DNA of 64,000 nucleotides, taken from contig JBBATH010000003.1 of NCBI GenBank assembly GCA_040398845.1, forward strand, positions 203,145 to 267,144, read 5' to 3'. Of the stretch, positions 51,711 to 60,070 are shown in pieces. The position numbers and the translations under genes were made by a program. The notes beneath the pieces are model-generated. The model was not told the origin of the DNA and did not search any database. It was given only the letters and a program-made list of their open reading frames with translations. Source of the stretch: WLND01 sp040398845 (lineage in GTDB: Bacteria > Actinomycetota > Actinomycetes > S36-B12). Numbering within the stretch: the stretch's first letter is position 1; every line of letters starts with the position of its first letter.

Positions 51711-53134
51711 GCGAGGGCCACGAGCATCCCTTCGACGTCGGTGCCGGCGGCGTCCTTGCTGAACTCGCTCTTGCCGCCTCGACCTCACTCCACTGTCACA
51801 TCATTGTCGAGATCACGAGCCACCTGAACCAGCGATGGGCCCGAAGTTCGCTCACGACGAATGGCAGCACCACGGATATCACCGTCACGGCAATCGCATT
51901 CGCGGATCGGCTGGGTGGGATGTCGAGTGCATCGGTCACGCAGAGCGTAAGCGACGTGGCTGGCCTCCTCGACACCGTTCGTGCCGCCGATGCCGCCGCC
52001 CTCCTCGCATCACCCGCCGAGGATGCCTCCTTGTTCCCGACGCCCAGCGTGGACGACGACTTCGACGCCCCAGCAGTGAACCTCTCTCCGGAGATTGTCA
52101 CGGTTCCAACGAAACATCTCGGGGAGCTCATCACCTGGGGCCGAGCGAACAAGATCGAGTTGTTCGGATACCTGGAACGTGAATCGACAACGACTTGGCT
52201 CGCGACGAGCGAGGGCGCCCGACGTCGCTTTTGCGCCCCAGCCGACCGCCTTGAGATCACGGCGAAGAGCCATGCTCGCACCCGCAGCACCTGGAACGGC
52301 TTTGCGGCGGTCGACCTCGCTCAGGAAGACTGGATTGACCTTCGATCGAGCATTACTCAATCGCTCGACTGGCAAGGGGTGAGCATCGACGTGGCTCCCG
52401 GCCGACACTGTGCGTTGCTCTCCCCATCAGCCATTGGCGACTTCGTCATCGATCTTTACTGGTCCGCCGGTGCGAGGGACGCAGCGGAGGGTCGGTCGGC
52501 ATTTCACAACGATGCGGCTCCCTCTGGTACGCGGGTCCACGAGCGCGTCGCCGCGCCGGGCATCCACGTCACGAGTGACCCCTATGACCCGCTGGTTCCT
52601 GCTTCACCATTTGCTCTCGTCTCGACCTCTGGTCGGATGTCAAGCGTCTTCGACAATGGCCGTGCGCTCGAGCGCACCGACTGGATTCGAGATGGCCAGC
52701 TTGACGCCCTCATCGCCACGACAGCCGATGCAGCGCGGCTCGGGATCGGCGCGACCCCGATCATCGACACAATTCGCCTCGACATCAATGGCGTTGGTGA
52801 CCGCGCGGACTCCATCACCGAACTTGCCGCCCGACTCGGCGACGGGCTGATGCTCACGTGCGTCTGGTATAACCGCACTGTCGACCCGCAGACGATGCTC
52901 CTGACAGGGCTCACTCGAGATGGCGTGTACGTCGTGCGCGGCGGAGAGATCATCGGGGCATCGTCGAACTTTAGGTTCAATGACTCACCACTTTCGATGC
53001 TGAATCGCATCACAGCGTCGACTGTGCCGGAGCGCACTCTCCCGAGAGAGATGGCCGACTACGCCAACAACGTTGCGATGCCTGCGGTCGTTGTTGATGG
53101 CATGAACTTCACCTCGATGAGCGAGGCCCGCTAA
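51707..53134 (+). CDS. tldE: Metallopeptidase TldD/PmbA family, TldE
   Basis: 475 residues, non-catalytic partner of TldD. It lacks HExxxH, as expected. N-terminal domain with SSLTTNGSTTDITVTAIAFA and SVTQSVSDVAGLL, and a C-terminal domain with GLTRDGVYVVRGGEIIGASS and FRFNDSPLSMLNRI. ATG 51707 overlaps the tldD stop, so the subunits are coupled. A longer frame from 51653 only overlaps tldD. A 7-bp hairpin follows 43 nt after the stop. Confidence 0.9.
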   Translation: MSEGHEHPFDVGAGGVLAELALAASTSLHCHIIVEITSHLNQRWARSSLTTNGSTTDITVTAIAFADRLGGMSSASVTQSVSDVAGLLDTVRAADAAALLASPAEDASLFPTPSVDDDFDAPAVNLSPEIVTVPTKHLGELITWGRANKIELFGYLERESTTTWLATSEGARRRFCAPADRLEITAKSHARTRSTWNGFAAVDLAQEDWIDLRSSITQSLDWQGVSIDVAPGRHCALLSPSAIGDFVIDLYWSAGARDAAEGRSAFHNDAAPSGTRVHERVAAPGIHVTSDPYDPLVPASPFALVSTSGRMSSVFDNGRALERTDWIRDGQLDALIATTADAARLGIGATPIIDTIRLDINGVGDRADSITELAARLGDGLMLTCVWYNRTVDPQTMLLTGLTRDGVYVVRGGEIIGASSNFRFNDSPLSMLNRITASTVPERTLPREMADYANNVAMPAVVVDGMNFTSMSEAR

Positions 53135-53176
53135 CAGCGAGACATGAGCGCCATCAGCCTTGATACGTGGCAACCT

Positions 53177-53198
53177 GGACCGCTGGCGACCGCGGTCC
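53177..53198. terminator. Hairpin between convergent tldE and dodecin genes
   Basis: Perfect inverted repeat GGACCGC, 8-nt loop, GCGGTCC. It lies just beyond the dodecin stop and 43 nt past tldE, the right place for a bidirectional terminator. There is no U-tract on either strand, which is usual for high-G+C actinobacteria. Confidence 0.5.
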
Positions 53199-53199
53199 G

Positions 53200-53409
53200 T
53201 CAGGCATCCTCAAGGCGGTAGCCCAGCTTGAGCGAAACCTGGAAATGATCGACGGATCCCTCGCGCACGTAGCCGCGAATCTGAGTCACCTCGAACCAGT
53301 CCACATGTCTTGTTGTCTTGGACGTGCGCTCGACGGCGCTGCTCACGGCATCCTCAATGCTGACACTGGACGTTCCAACGACCTCGATCAATCCATACGT
53401 ACGCTCCAT
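53200..53409 (-). CDS. Dodecin family protein
   Basis: 69 residues, the normal dodecin length. Reads TYGLIEVVGTSSVSIEDAVS, HVDWFEVTQIRGYV, and a C-terminal FQVSLKLGYRLEDA. Dodecins form dodecamers that store flavin or FMN/CoA. The conserved Trp of the flavin-binding site is in VDWFEV. The ATG at 53409 is chosen because a TACGTT box ends 7 nt before it. Convergent with tldE and divergent from the DUF3099 gene across 57 nt. Confidence 0.88.
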   Translation of the reverse strand: MERTYGLIEVVGTSSVSIEDAVSSAVERTSKTTRHVDWFEVTQIRGYVREGSVDHFQVSLKLGYRLEDA

Positions 53410-53416
53410 GGCGAGC

Positions 53417-53422
53417 AACGTA
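53417..53422 (-). promoter_or_regulatory. Leaderless-type -10 box for dodecin
   Basis: TACGTT on the minus strand ends 7 nt before the ATG at 53409. It shares the 57-nt divergent region with the box of the DUF3099 gene. Confidence 0.45.
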
Positions 53423-53454
53423 GCGCACGGTGGGCGGATATCCCGAACCAGCGA

Positions 53455-53460
53455 TACCGT
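53455..53460 (+). promoter_or_regulatory. Leaderless-type -10 box for the DUF3099 gene
   Basis: TACCGT ends 6 nt before the GTG at 53467. GAAGGG in the spacer could also serve the in-frame ATGs at 53470 and 53473. Confidence 0.4.
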
Positions 53461-53466
53461 TGAAGG

Positions 53467-53778
53467 GTGATGATGCGATCTCGGCGCGAGCCCTCCTCAG
53501 ATGTGTTCACGATCACCGGTGCGCAGCGCGGCCTCAGCCAAGAGCAGACGGGCCGGACCCGCCGCTACTTGATTTCGATGGGTATCCGCACTGGCTGCGT
53601 TATTGCTGCGATCGTCGTTCCGGGGTGGCCGAAATGGCTCTTTCTCGCCGGGGCCGTCATTCTCCCGTACCTCGCCGTCGTGATCGCTAACAGCGGCAAG
53701 GAGCAGGACGAGCCCGGTGCGCTCGGCGTCTCGACGCCAATGCAGCAGGCGCTGCCCCGAAGTCCGTTCCGCGAGTAA
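53467..53778 (+). CDS. DUF3099 membrane protein
   Basis: 103 residues. Family pattern ITGAQRGLSQEQTGRTRRYL ISMGIRTG, followed by two membrane helices (CVIAAIVVPGWPKWLFLAGA and VILPYLAVVIA). Widespread in actinobacteria, function unknown. Start is GTG 53467 or ATG 53470/53473. 32 nt before the SURF1 gene. Confidence 0.82.
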   Translation: MMMRSRREPSSDVFTITGAQRGLSQEQTGRTRRYLISMGIRTGCVIAAIVVPGWPKWLFLAGAVILPYLAVVIANSGKEQDEPGALGVSTPMQQALPRSPFRE

Positions 53779-53798
53779 TTGTGCATTCCTCTCGTCGT

Positions 53799-53804
53799 TA
53801 GGCT
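53799..53804 (+). promoter_or_regulatory. Leaderless-type -10 box for the SURF1 gene
   Basis: TAGGCT ends 6 nt before the ATG at 53811, identical in sequence and spacing to the box of the FKBP lipoprotein gene at 17035. No Shine-Dalgarno. Confidence 0.5.
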
Positions 53805-53810
53805 CGCATC

Positions 53811-54548
53811 ATGCTCGCGCTCCTTCGCACTCGTCGCTGGATCGGGTTCACAGCGCTCGTCATCGTCCTGATCGCCGCATTTGGGTTCCTCAGCCACTGG
53901 CAGTGGCAGCGCGCAGATGAGAAGCGTCTTCAGCGTCTATCTGTCGAGCATTCGCCGGTTGGTTCGTCTCGTTCGGTGCAGTTGAACAGCCTCGCATCTC
54001 TCCCCGAGTGGGAGTCGGTGACGGTGACGGGCGCCTTCGATCCGTCTGGACAGGTGCTCGTGCGTCAGCGTCCACAGGCTGGGGCGAACGGCTACTGGGT
54101 GCTCACCCCGCTCAAGAGCGATGCTGGCCTCACCGTATGGGTCAACCGCGGGTGGATGGCGGCAACCGGACCTGCCATGACAACCCCGGAGTCTCCGCAG
54201 CCGCCGACCGGCAATGTCGCGGTCACGGGCTGGTGGCGGCTGCCTGAGTCGGTGTCCGAGGCATCGCGAACAGGACTACCCGATGGCATGGTGGGCGCTG
54301 TCGACCCCACGGTCCTGCCCGACACCACGACGATGTCCGGTTACGTGCAACTCCTCACCTCGACTCCCGAGATGGACGGACTGGTGCCCGTGCCTCGCCC
54401 TACCATTGATGAGGGCCAGAACATCTCGTACGCGGTGCAGTGGTTGCTCTTTGCGGCGGTCGGTATTGTCGGGTGGTTCATTTTCCTCCGCCGTGAGGCC
54501 ATCGAGGACCATGCCCGGGATCGAGCCATGAGGGGTGCATCCACATGA
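53811..54548 (+). CDS. SURF1-family cytochrome oxidase assembly protein
   Basis: 245 residues. An N-terminal helix (WIGFTALVIVLIAAFGFLSH) is followed by the SURF1 motif WQWQRADEKR, an external domain (VTVTGAFDPSGQVLVRQRPQ, WVNRGWMA), and a C-terminal helix (WLLFAAVGIVGWFIFLRRE) preceded by ISYAVQW. The family helps insert haem a into cytochrome c oxidase. Overlaps the SDR gene by 4 nt. Confidence 0.88.
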   Translation: MLALLRTRRWIGFTALVIVLIAAFGFLSHWQWQRADEKRLQRLSVEHSPVGSSRSVQLNSLASLPEWESVTVTGAFDPSGQVLVRQRPQAGANGYWVLTPLKSDAGLTVWVNRGWMAATGPAMTTPESPQPPTGNVAVTGWWRLPESVSEASRTGLPDGMVGAVDPTVLPDTTTMSGYVQLLTSTPEMDGLVPVPRPTIDEGQNISYAVQWLLFAAVGIVGWFIFLRREAIEDHARDRAMRGAST

Positions 54549-55294
54549 CCTCACCGCACACCGGCCGCTGCTACCTCGTGACCGGGGGCTCGCGCGGACT
54601 CGGCTACGCGACCGCCGAGGTGATCGTGGCCGGAGGCGGGCAGGTACTCCTCGTCAGTCGCGACTCCTCGAGGCTCGAGGCATCGGTGGCGGCCCTAGGT
54701 CCAGCCGCAATCGCGATGCCCGGCGATCTCGCAGATCCACAACTTGCGGGTTCAGCGGTGGCTCGGGCCCTTGCCGAGTTTGGCAGACTCGACGGTGCAT
54801 TCGTGAGCGTAGGCGGCCCGCCCGGCGGGAGCGTCCTGTCGACTACTGACGAGGCGTGGCGCACCGCGTTCGACTCCATTTTCATCGGTGCACTGCGCCT
54901 CATCAGGGAGGTATGCGGCGCAGTTGGAGCCGGGAGTGCGATCGGCATCGTGCTCTCGACCTCAGCTCGGGAGGTTCTGCCGGGCCTCACGATCAGCAAC
55001 GGGCTCCGCCCTGGGCTTGCGATGCTCGTCAAGGATCTCGCTGACGAGGTCGGCCCACGGGGAATCCGCGTCGTTGGACTCCTCCCCGGGAGAATTTCGA
55101 CCGACAGAATCGCAGAGATCGACGCTGCGGGTGATCCTCGGTCCCGGGAACGATCCGAGGAGCGAATTCCGCTGCGGCGCTACGGCACGCCGGCAGAGTT
55201 CGGCACCGTCGCGGCATTCCTCCTCAGCGAGCAGGCCTCCTACGTCACCGGGTGCCTCATCCCGATCGACGGCGGGTCACTGCGCTCCCCCTAG
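54545..55294 (+). CDS. Short-chain dehydrogenase/reductase
   Basis: 249 residues, classical SDR. Cofactor motif VTGGSRGLGYATAEVIVAGG. C-terminal GRISTDRIAEIDAAG and SEQASYVTGCLIPIDGGSLR. The usual YxxxK is not evident: the segment after LSTSAREVLPG reads LTISNGLRPGLAMLVKDLAD, so the catalytic Tyr appears to be replaced while a Lys remains, as in some divergent SDRs. Substrate unknown. Coupled to the SURF1 gene by ATGA. Ends 5 nt from the convergent oleD stop. Confidence 0.8.
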   Translation: MTSPHTGRCYLVTGGSRGLGYATAEVIVAGGGQVLLVSRDSSRLEASVAALGPAAIAMPGDLADPQLAGSAVARALAEFGRLDGAFVSVGGPPGGSVLSTTDEAWRTAFDSIFIGALRLIREVCGAVGAGSAIGIVLSTSAREVLPGLTISNGLRPGLAMLVKDLADEVGPRGIRVVGLLPGRISTDRIAEIDAAGDPRSRERSEERIPLRRYGTPAEFGTVAAFLLSEQASYVTGCLIPIDGGSLRSP

Positions 55295-55299
55295 CCTCC

Positions 55300-56292
55300 T
55301 CATCGCTGCCCGCTTGAGCCGTACCATGCAGCAAGTCGTGCAAAGCCCTCGTGAAGACCTACCGTCGGTTGCCAGTCCAATGCCCTTCGGGTCTCTCGCT
55401 GGTCGAACCAGTGGGCAGTCGCGAGCTGCTCGGCGAGAAAGGTAGTCATCGGCGGATCACCGGCTCGATCACCACGTGGATGTATCCGCCATGCGCGCTC
55501 AGCCACCCACCCCGCGATCCACGCGGGCCGGTAGGGAACACTCCGGGTCGGTGCCGGGGCTCCCGCAGACACCGCCATTCGCGTGAGGAGTTCTGCGACG
55601 GTCCGCGGCTGCCCGTTTGACACAACGAAGGCGCGACCGTGAACCAACGAGTCTGGCGCGTGCTCCATCGACGACATGAGCGCGGTCACCGCGTTGTCAA
55701 TGTAGGTGGTGTCGATGAGTGACACCCCCCCGTCGATGAGGAAGAGTCTGCCCGCTTTTGCCCGCGCCACAATCCGTCCGACGAGCTGGGCATCCCCCGG
55801 CCCCCACACCAAATGCGGCCTGATCGCAACCACGGCGAAGCCGGGACTGTCGGCGGCAAGCGCGATGATTTCGGATGCGGCTTTGGTCCGCGAGTATGAG
55901 CCGTGGGCCGTGTTGGGGTCTGCGGGCCCAGCCCCTGCGCTGACAAGAGGGGATCCGGCATGCGCGACCGATGGCGATGAGACGTGCACGAAACGATGCA
56001 CTCCGGCCGCCCGGGCTGACTCTAGAAGCGTTGACGTGCCGGTCACATTGACTCTCACGAATTCCGGATGGGCGCCGCTGACCGCGACCTTCGCGGCGAG
56101 ATGAATCACCGCTTCGACGCCCTGCAAGGCCTCGCTCACCGCACCGCCATCGAGAATATCCCCGCGAACTTCACGGCACTGCAGTCCTGACGGGCGGCGC
56201 TGCAGCACGGTCACCTCATGACCATCCGCGATGAGGCCCCGAGCGACCGCTCCCCCGAGGAAGCCGCTTGCACCCGTGACGAGGACGCGCAC
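55300..56292 (-). CDS. oleD: OleD, 2-alkyl-3-ketoalkanoic acid reductase
   Basis: 330 residues, extended SDR (3-beta-HSD/epimerase type). Cofactor motif VLVTGASGFLGGAVARGLIA and the catalytic YSRTKAASE (Tyr-x3-Lys). In the olefin pathway OleD reduces the 2-alkyl-3-keto acid made by OleA to the beta-hydroxy acid. The GTG at 56292 lies 4 nt after the oleBC stop and yields a standard N-terminus. A longer frame to 56391 would overlap oleBC. Identification rests mainly on its place after oleA and oleBC. Confidence 0.88.
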   Translation of the reverse strand: MRVLVTGASGFLGGAVARGLIADGHEVTVLQRRPSGLQCREVRGDILDGGAVSEALQGVEAVIHLAAKVAVSGAHPEFVRVNVTGTSTLLESARAAGVHRFVHVSSPSVAHAGSPLVSAGAGPADPNTAHGSYSRTKAASEIIALAADSPGFAVVAIRPHLVWGPGDAQLVGRIVARAKAGRLFLIDGGVSLIDTTYIDNAVTALMSSMEHAPDSLVHGRAFVVSNGQPRTVAELLTRMAVSAGAPAPTRSVPYRPAWIAGWVAERAWRIHPRGDRAGDPPMTTFLAEQLATAHWFDQRETRRALDWQPTVGLHEGFARLAAWYGSSGQR

Positions 56293-56296
56293 GAGG

Positions 56297-58894
56297 TCAG
56301 CCCCCAGCGCCGGCAAGGATGCGCTCAGCCCAAGTTGCGAGGAGCGTCCGGTCGATTTTCGAGTTGTGCCGGATATCGACCGGCAGGGCATCGTGGACGA
56401 GGACCGCCGCTAGATCCACGCGCGTTACCTGTCTCAGGACGTCCGTTCGATCGACGTCGAGCAATGGCGATCGAGACTTACGGGCGTCAGCGAGCACGAC
56501 GACCAGGACCGGGGTGGACATGCCTCGGGGACCGACACCGACAAGTGCCGCCTGTTCGACGAAGGGCAGCGTGAGCGCGCGCTGCTCCGCCCCAACCGGC
56601 GTGAGGACTCCTAATGACGTGACGATCACATGAGCAAGCCGGCCCTCGACCCACAGGCAGCCGGTATCGTCGAGATGCCCGACGTCGCCTGTGCGATGCC
56701 ACCCGGGGTTATCACAGGCTGTTCTGTTCGTGGCCCACAGTCGGTCGTAGCGATCGCGGATATGGTCCGCCCGCACGGCAATTTCACCGGTATTGCCTGC
56801 TTGCGCTGTCAGGTCGTGGGAAGGGTGTCCGTCGTTGTCGAGCACCGCGATTGCCAGGTCGACCCCGATAACCGGGTGCCCTACGGGAACTCCCTCCGCG
56901 GTCCCGACGTCGGGGATTGTTGCGAGCTCGACATCGGCGACCGGGAGCGCCTCTGTCATCCCGTACGGGGTTCGGATCTCCGCTTGTGGCATCAGGTTCG
57001 CGGCCGAGACGAGCGCTGCGCGGGGTACGGGAGCCCCAGCAAACAGGGCGAGTCGGACATGCGTGAATGCGTCGCGCTGCAGCGGCGTCAGCTGCCCCTG
57101 GGTCGCGATGACGTTCGCAAGAGCCGCCGGTGACGCCCAAAGGACACTGCCTCGAACCACCGCAATGGCGTCGCTCAGGGCACCGGCGGTGAGTGTGCGC
57201 GGCTTCGTGACGTCCATCGCTGGGATTGCTGAGGTGATGCCAAGGGCGGGGCCGAGGACCGCCCAAGGGGCGAATGCCGCAACGAGCGCATCTGACTCGG
57301 TGAGGCGGTAATGACCGCGGAGGACCTCGACGGTTGCGGCAACCTGCCGGTGGCGGTAGACGACTCCCTTCGCGGGTCCGGTGGCGCCGGAGGTGAAGAC
57401 GACCACCGCCTCGGCTTCAGCGTCCGGCAGCGTGGAGATTTCCTGCTCGGACCTTTGCTCGGACCCCTGCGCTGTGATCGCTGGCAGGGATGCGGTGCTC
57501 ATCCTCAACCCGGGGATGCTCAGGGTCCGAGCCATGGCGAGGCCTGCGCGCACCCCGATCACGTGCTGTGGCTGTGCACCCCTGATAGCGCGGCGGATGC
57601 CGAAGAGACCCAAGCCAGTGTCAGCGATGACAACGCTGGCGCCGATGGCCCAGCAGGCATAGACGATGGCAATGAGATCGGCGCCGGGCGGTACGAGCAC
57701 CGACACTCGGTGGCCCGGCTTGATACCGCGCGCCCGAAGGCCTGCTGCGAGATGGGTCACGCGGAGCGCTAGGGCCTCCCAAGTAACGAGGCGGGCAGGC
57801 CCACGAGATTTCATCTCTGCAAGTGCAATAGCTTCGGGTCGCTGCTCGTGAGCACGACGGAGTGCTTCAAGGAGAGTCGTGGGCTTCGGACCTGTCGTCG
57901 TCTGCCCCTCGCGCGTCACCTCATCGAGAATCGCCATCCCGGGCTCATTCCGCTGGCGCGCTCCCAGCCACCAGAGGAGGTCGTTCACGAGTCTCGGCGC
58001 ATCCTCGATGACGAGGTGCGCGGTGCGCTCGTACCGGTGGACGTCAGCGTGCGGCAGCCGATCGATGAGATCCGCGAGGTATCGGTCGGAGAACACCGGG
58101 TCATTCGGTCCCCAGAGGAGCAGTGCTGGCGTCGTATCGAGGTCGCGGATACCTTCGGCGATCGAGTCAAGTGCAGCACTGCTCGGGTGGCTGGGTTCCA
58201 GCGGAATGTCGGCTACGAAATCTCGGATAGCACCGCGGCGCGCAACTGAACGATACGGCGACGCAAAGGCGGTCGCAACCGACTTGGGCATTGGCCGGGC
58301 GCTGAGGAGGGATCGACTGAGCCGGGTGGTGCCGCGCACGAACATGTCGGTCCATACGGTGTTGAGACGAAGGAGGGGACGGCTCCGCGCGATCCGGATG
58401 ATCGATGGTGCTGGCGACCCCTGTGGTTGGTGCACGGCAGTGTTGAGGAGCACGATTCCGCATAGATCCTTACGGTGCCGCAGCGCCCAGCCCAACGAAA
58501 TTGGCCCACCCCAATCGTGGGCAACCGTAACGACCGGCCCCGCAACGCCCAGAACATGTGTGAGTGCGTCAAGGTCGTCAACGCGATCCGCTAGACGGCG
58601 ACGCACTCCCGTTCGCTCCGAGTAGCCCATGTCGAGTTGGTCCACGGCGATGATGCGCATCGATTGCGGGGCCCTTGCGAGGAGAGTGCGCCACAGATAG
58701 GACCAGGTGGGATTCCCATGGACGCACAACACCGTGAGCGTCGGCTCGGGACGCCCGGGTTCACTGCCCGCATGGGTATCGAGCAAGTGCCAGAAGCGGC
58801 TGATGCCCGAGAAGTCGGGTGCCTCAACTATCCGCGACCAGCGTGGGTCAAGGCCAGGCAGCCCGATGGGCGGCAAGCGGGCCGGTTCAGTCAC
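56297..58894 (-). CDS. OleBC fusion: beta-lactone decarboxylase plus beta-lactone synthetase
   Basis: 865 residues. Residues 1-310 form an alpha/beta hydrolase of the haloalkane-dehalogenase type (CVHGNPTWSYLWRTLL, VDQLDMGYSERT) with nucleophile Asp127 in VAHDWGGPISLGW, as in OleB. From about 318 an ANL-type adenylating domain follows: P-loop VVFTSGATGPAKGVVYRH, GMTEALPVADVEL, and the late Lys in HNSKIDRTLL. OleC closes the beta-hydroxy acid to a beta-lactone and OleB decarboxylates it to a cis-olefin. OleB-OleC fusions are known in actinobacteria. Overlaps oleA by 4 nt. Confidence 0.92.
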   Translation of the reverse strand: MTEPARLPPIGLPGLDPRWSRIVEAPDFSGISRFWHLLDTHAGSEPGRPEPTLTVLCVHGNPTWSYLWRTLLARAPQSMRIIAVDQLDMGYSERTGVRRRLADRVDDLDALTHVLGVAGPVVTVAHDWGGPISLGWALRHRKDLCGIVLLNTAVHQPQGSPAPSIIRIARSRPLLRLNTVWTDMFVRGTTRLSRSLLSARPMPKSVATAFASPYRSVARRGAIRDFVADIPLEPSHPSSAALDSIAEGIRDLDTTPALLLWGPNDPVFSDRYLADLIDRLPHADVHRYERTAHLVIEDAPRLVNDLLWWLGARQRNEPGMAILDEVTREGQTTTGPKPTTLLEALRRAHEQRPEAIALAEMKSRGPARLVTWEALALRVTHLAAGLRARGIKPGHRVSVLVPPGADLIAIVYACWAIGASVVIADTGLGLFGIRRAIRGAQPQHVIGVRAGLAMARTLSIPGLRMSTASLPAITAQGSEQRSEQEISTLPDAEAEAVVVFTSGATGPAKGVVYRHRQVAATVEVLRGHYRLTESDALVAAFAPWAVLGPALGITSAIPAMDVTKPRTLTAGALSDAIAVVRGSVLWASPAALANVIATQGQLTPLQRDAFTHVRLALFAGAPVPRAALVSAANLMPQAEIRTPYGMTEALPVADVELATIPDVGTAEGVPVGHPVIGVDLAIAVLDNDGHPSHDLTAQAGNTGEIAVRADHIRDRYDRLWATNRTACDNPGWHRTGDVGHLDDTGCLWVEGRLAHVIVTSLGVLTPVGAEQRALTLPFVEQAALVGVGPRGMSTPVLVVVLADARKSRSPLLDVDRTDVLRQVTRVDLAAVLVHDALPVDIRHNSKIDRTLLATWAERILAGAGG

Positions 58895-59913
58895 CAGGCA
58901 ATCTCGATGACGGCCGCGTTCAATCCTGACCCGATCCCCATGCAGGCAACGCGCTGGCCCGCGACGAGATCCTGGGCAGCGTGGGCCAGCGTGAATGGCA
59001 CCGAAGCCGGCCCGATGTTGCCGCGGGTCGGGAACGTGACCGGCACCCGTGCCATGTCGATTCCCATGACCTCAACGATCGCGGCGGTGTGGAGTTTTGA
59101 TACCTGATGGATGACGTACGCGTCGAGATCAGACCAGTCGAAGAATGGCTGGGCCGCATTCCAAGTGTCACGTGCAAGTTCGACTCCTGCATCCAGCAGT
59201 CCGCGGGAATCAGTCGTCATACTGCTGAGGTCGCCGATGCACAGCCGATGGTGCTGGGTCGCCGCACGGGCCACGCCACCGATGAAGCGATGACCCTCAG
59301 GATGCTTTGACGCCCTCCCGAGGACCATAGCGGCCCCGCCGGAGCCGAGGGTGAGGGTCGCGAAACTGGCGAGGAAATCCATCTTCGTCGAGTCAGGCTG
59401 TCGGAGACGTTCAATCGTGCTCTCCTGCGGCTGCCTGCTGCCCTCGCCATCGACGACGAGTGCGTATTCGATCTGGCCGGCGTCGATGAGGGTCGCGGCC
59501 AACTGCATTCCGTTGACAAACCCGAGACAAGCATTCCCGAGGTCGAAGTTCAGACACGCCGTACCTAGTCCCAGTTGCTGATGCACATCGACCGCGGCTG
59601 AGGGCTCGAGGTGATCGCGGCAGACTGAGGTATCGATGAGCAGGCCGATGACTCCCGGGTCGACTCCGGCGTCGGCGAGCGCCTTCGCCCCGGCCATCGA
59701 CGCAGCATCGGCGAACGACACATCGGTCGGCCACCAGCGCCGCTCACTAATGCCAGCGAGACCCTCGAGCATGCCCGGGACGAGCCCGACACGCTCGTAG
59801 GCCTCGAACAATTGCTCATCGATCTGCTCGGAGGTGACAACGATCGGGGCATCGACGACGGACACCGATAGAACTGCCGTATCGGAGTAGCGATACGTGG
59901 CGTTACCGCTCAT
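58891..59913 (-). CDS. oleA: OleA, thiolase-fold acyl-CoA condensing enzyme
   Basis: 340 residues, FabH-like. Condenses two fatty acyl-CoAs head to head to a 2-alkyl-3-keto acid. Catalytic Cys129 (NACLGFVNGM), His269 (VIHQVSKLH) and Asn299 (TRGNIGPAS). Glu103 in CRDHLEPSAAVDVHQQLG lies exactly 26 residues before the Cys, the spacing of Glu117 and Cys143 in Xanthomonas OleA, where that Glu reaches the partner subunit. First gene of oleA-oleBC-oleD. No strong Shine-Dalgarno before the ATG. Confidence 0.92.
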   Translation of the reverse strand: MSGNATYRYSDTAVLSVSVVDAPIVVTSEQIDEQLFEAYERVGLVPGMLEGLAGISERRWWPTDVSFADAASMAGAKALADAGVDPGVIGLLIDTSVCRDHLEPSAAVDVHQQLGLGTACLNFDLGNACLGFVNGMQLAATLIDAGQIEYALVVDGEGSRQPQESTIERLRQPDSTKMDFLASFATLTLGSGGAAMVLGRASKHPEGHRFIGGVARAATQHHRLCIGDLSSMTTDSRGLLDAGVELARDTWNAAQPFFDWSDLDAYVIHQVSKLHTAAIVEVMGIDMARVPVTFPTRGNIGPASVPFTLAHAAQDLVAGQRVACMGIGSGLNAAVIEIAW

Positions 59914-60038
59914 GCGGAGCCCGTTTCATTCGGTGCCATCTTCATTCAGTGCCTTTCGACGAACGAGTGGGGGGACCGGTGACACGTCCATTGGGCTAGC
60001 CTGCCATGTCGTCATGGGATCAACCATCCGGGGAGTAT

Positions 60039-60058
60039 GAGGCTCACAACCGAGCCTC
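60039..60058. terminator. Hairpin between the ABC exporter and oleA
   Basis: Inverted repeat GAGGCTC, 6-nt loop, GAGCCTC, 13 nt after the ABC-exporter stop and 126 nt before oleA. It could terminate the upstream operon and so separate it from the ole genes. No U-tract. Confidence 0.5.
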
Positions 60059-60070
60059 GCTCATTGGGCC

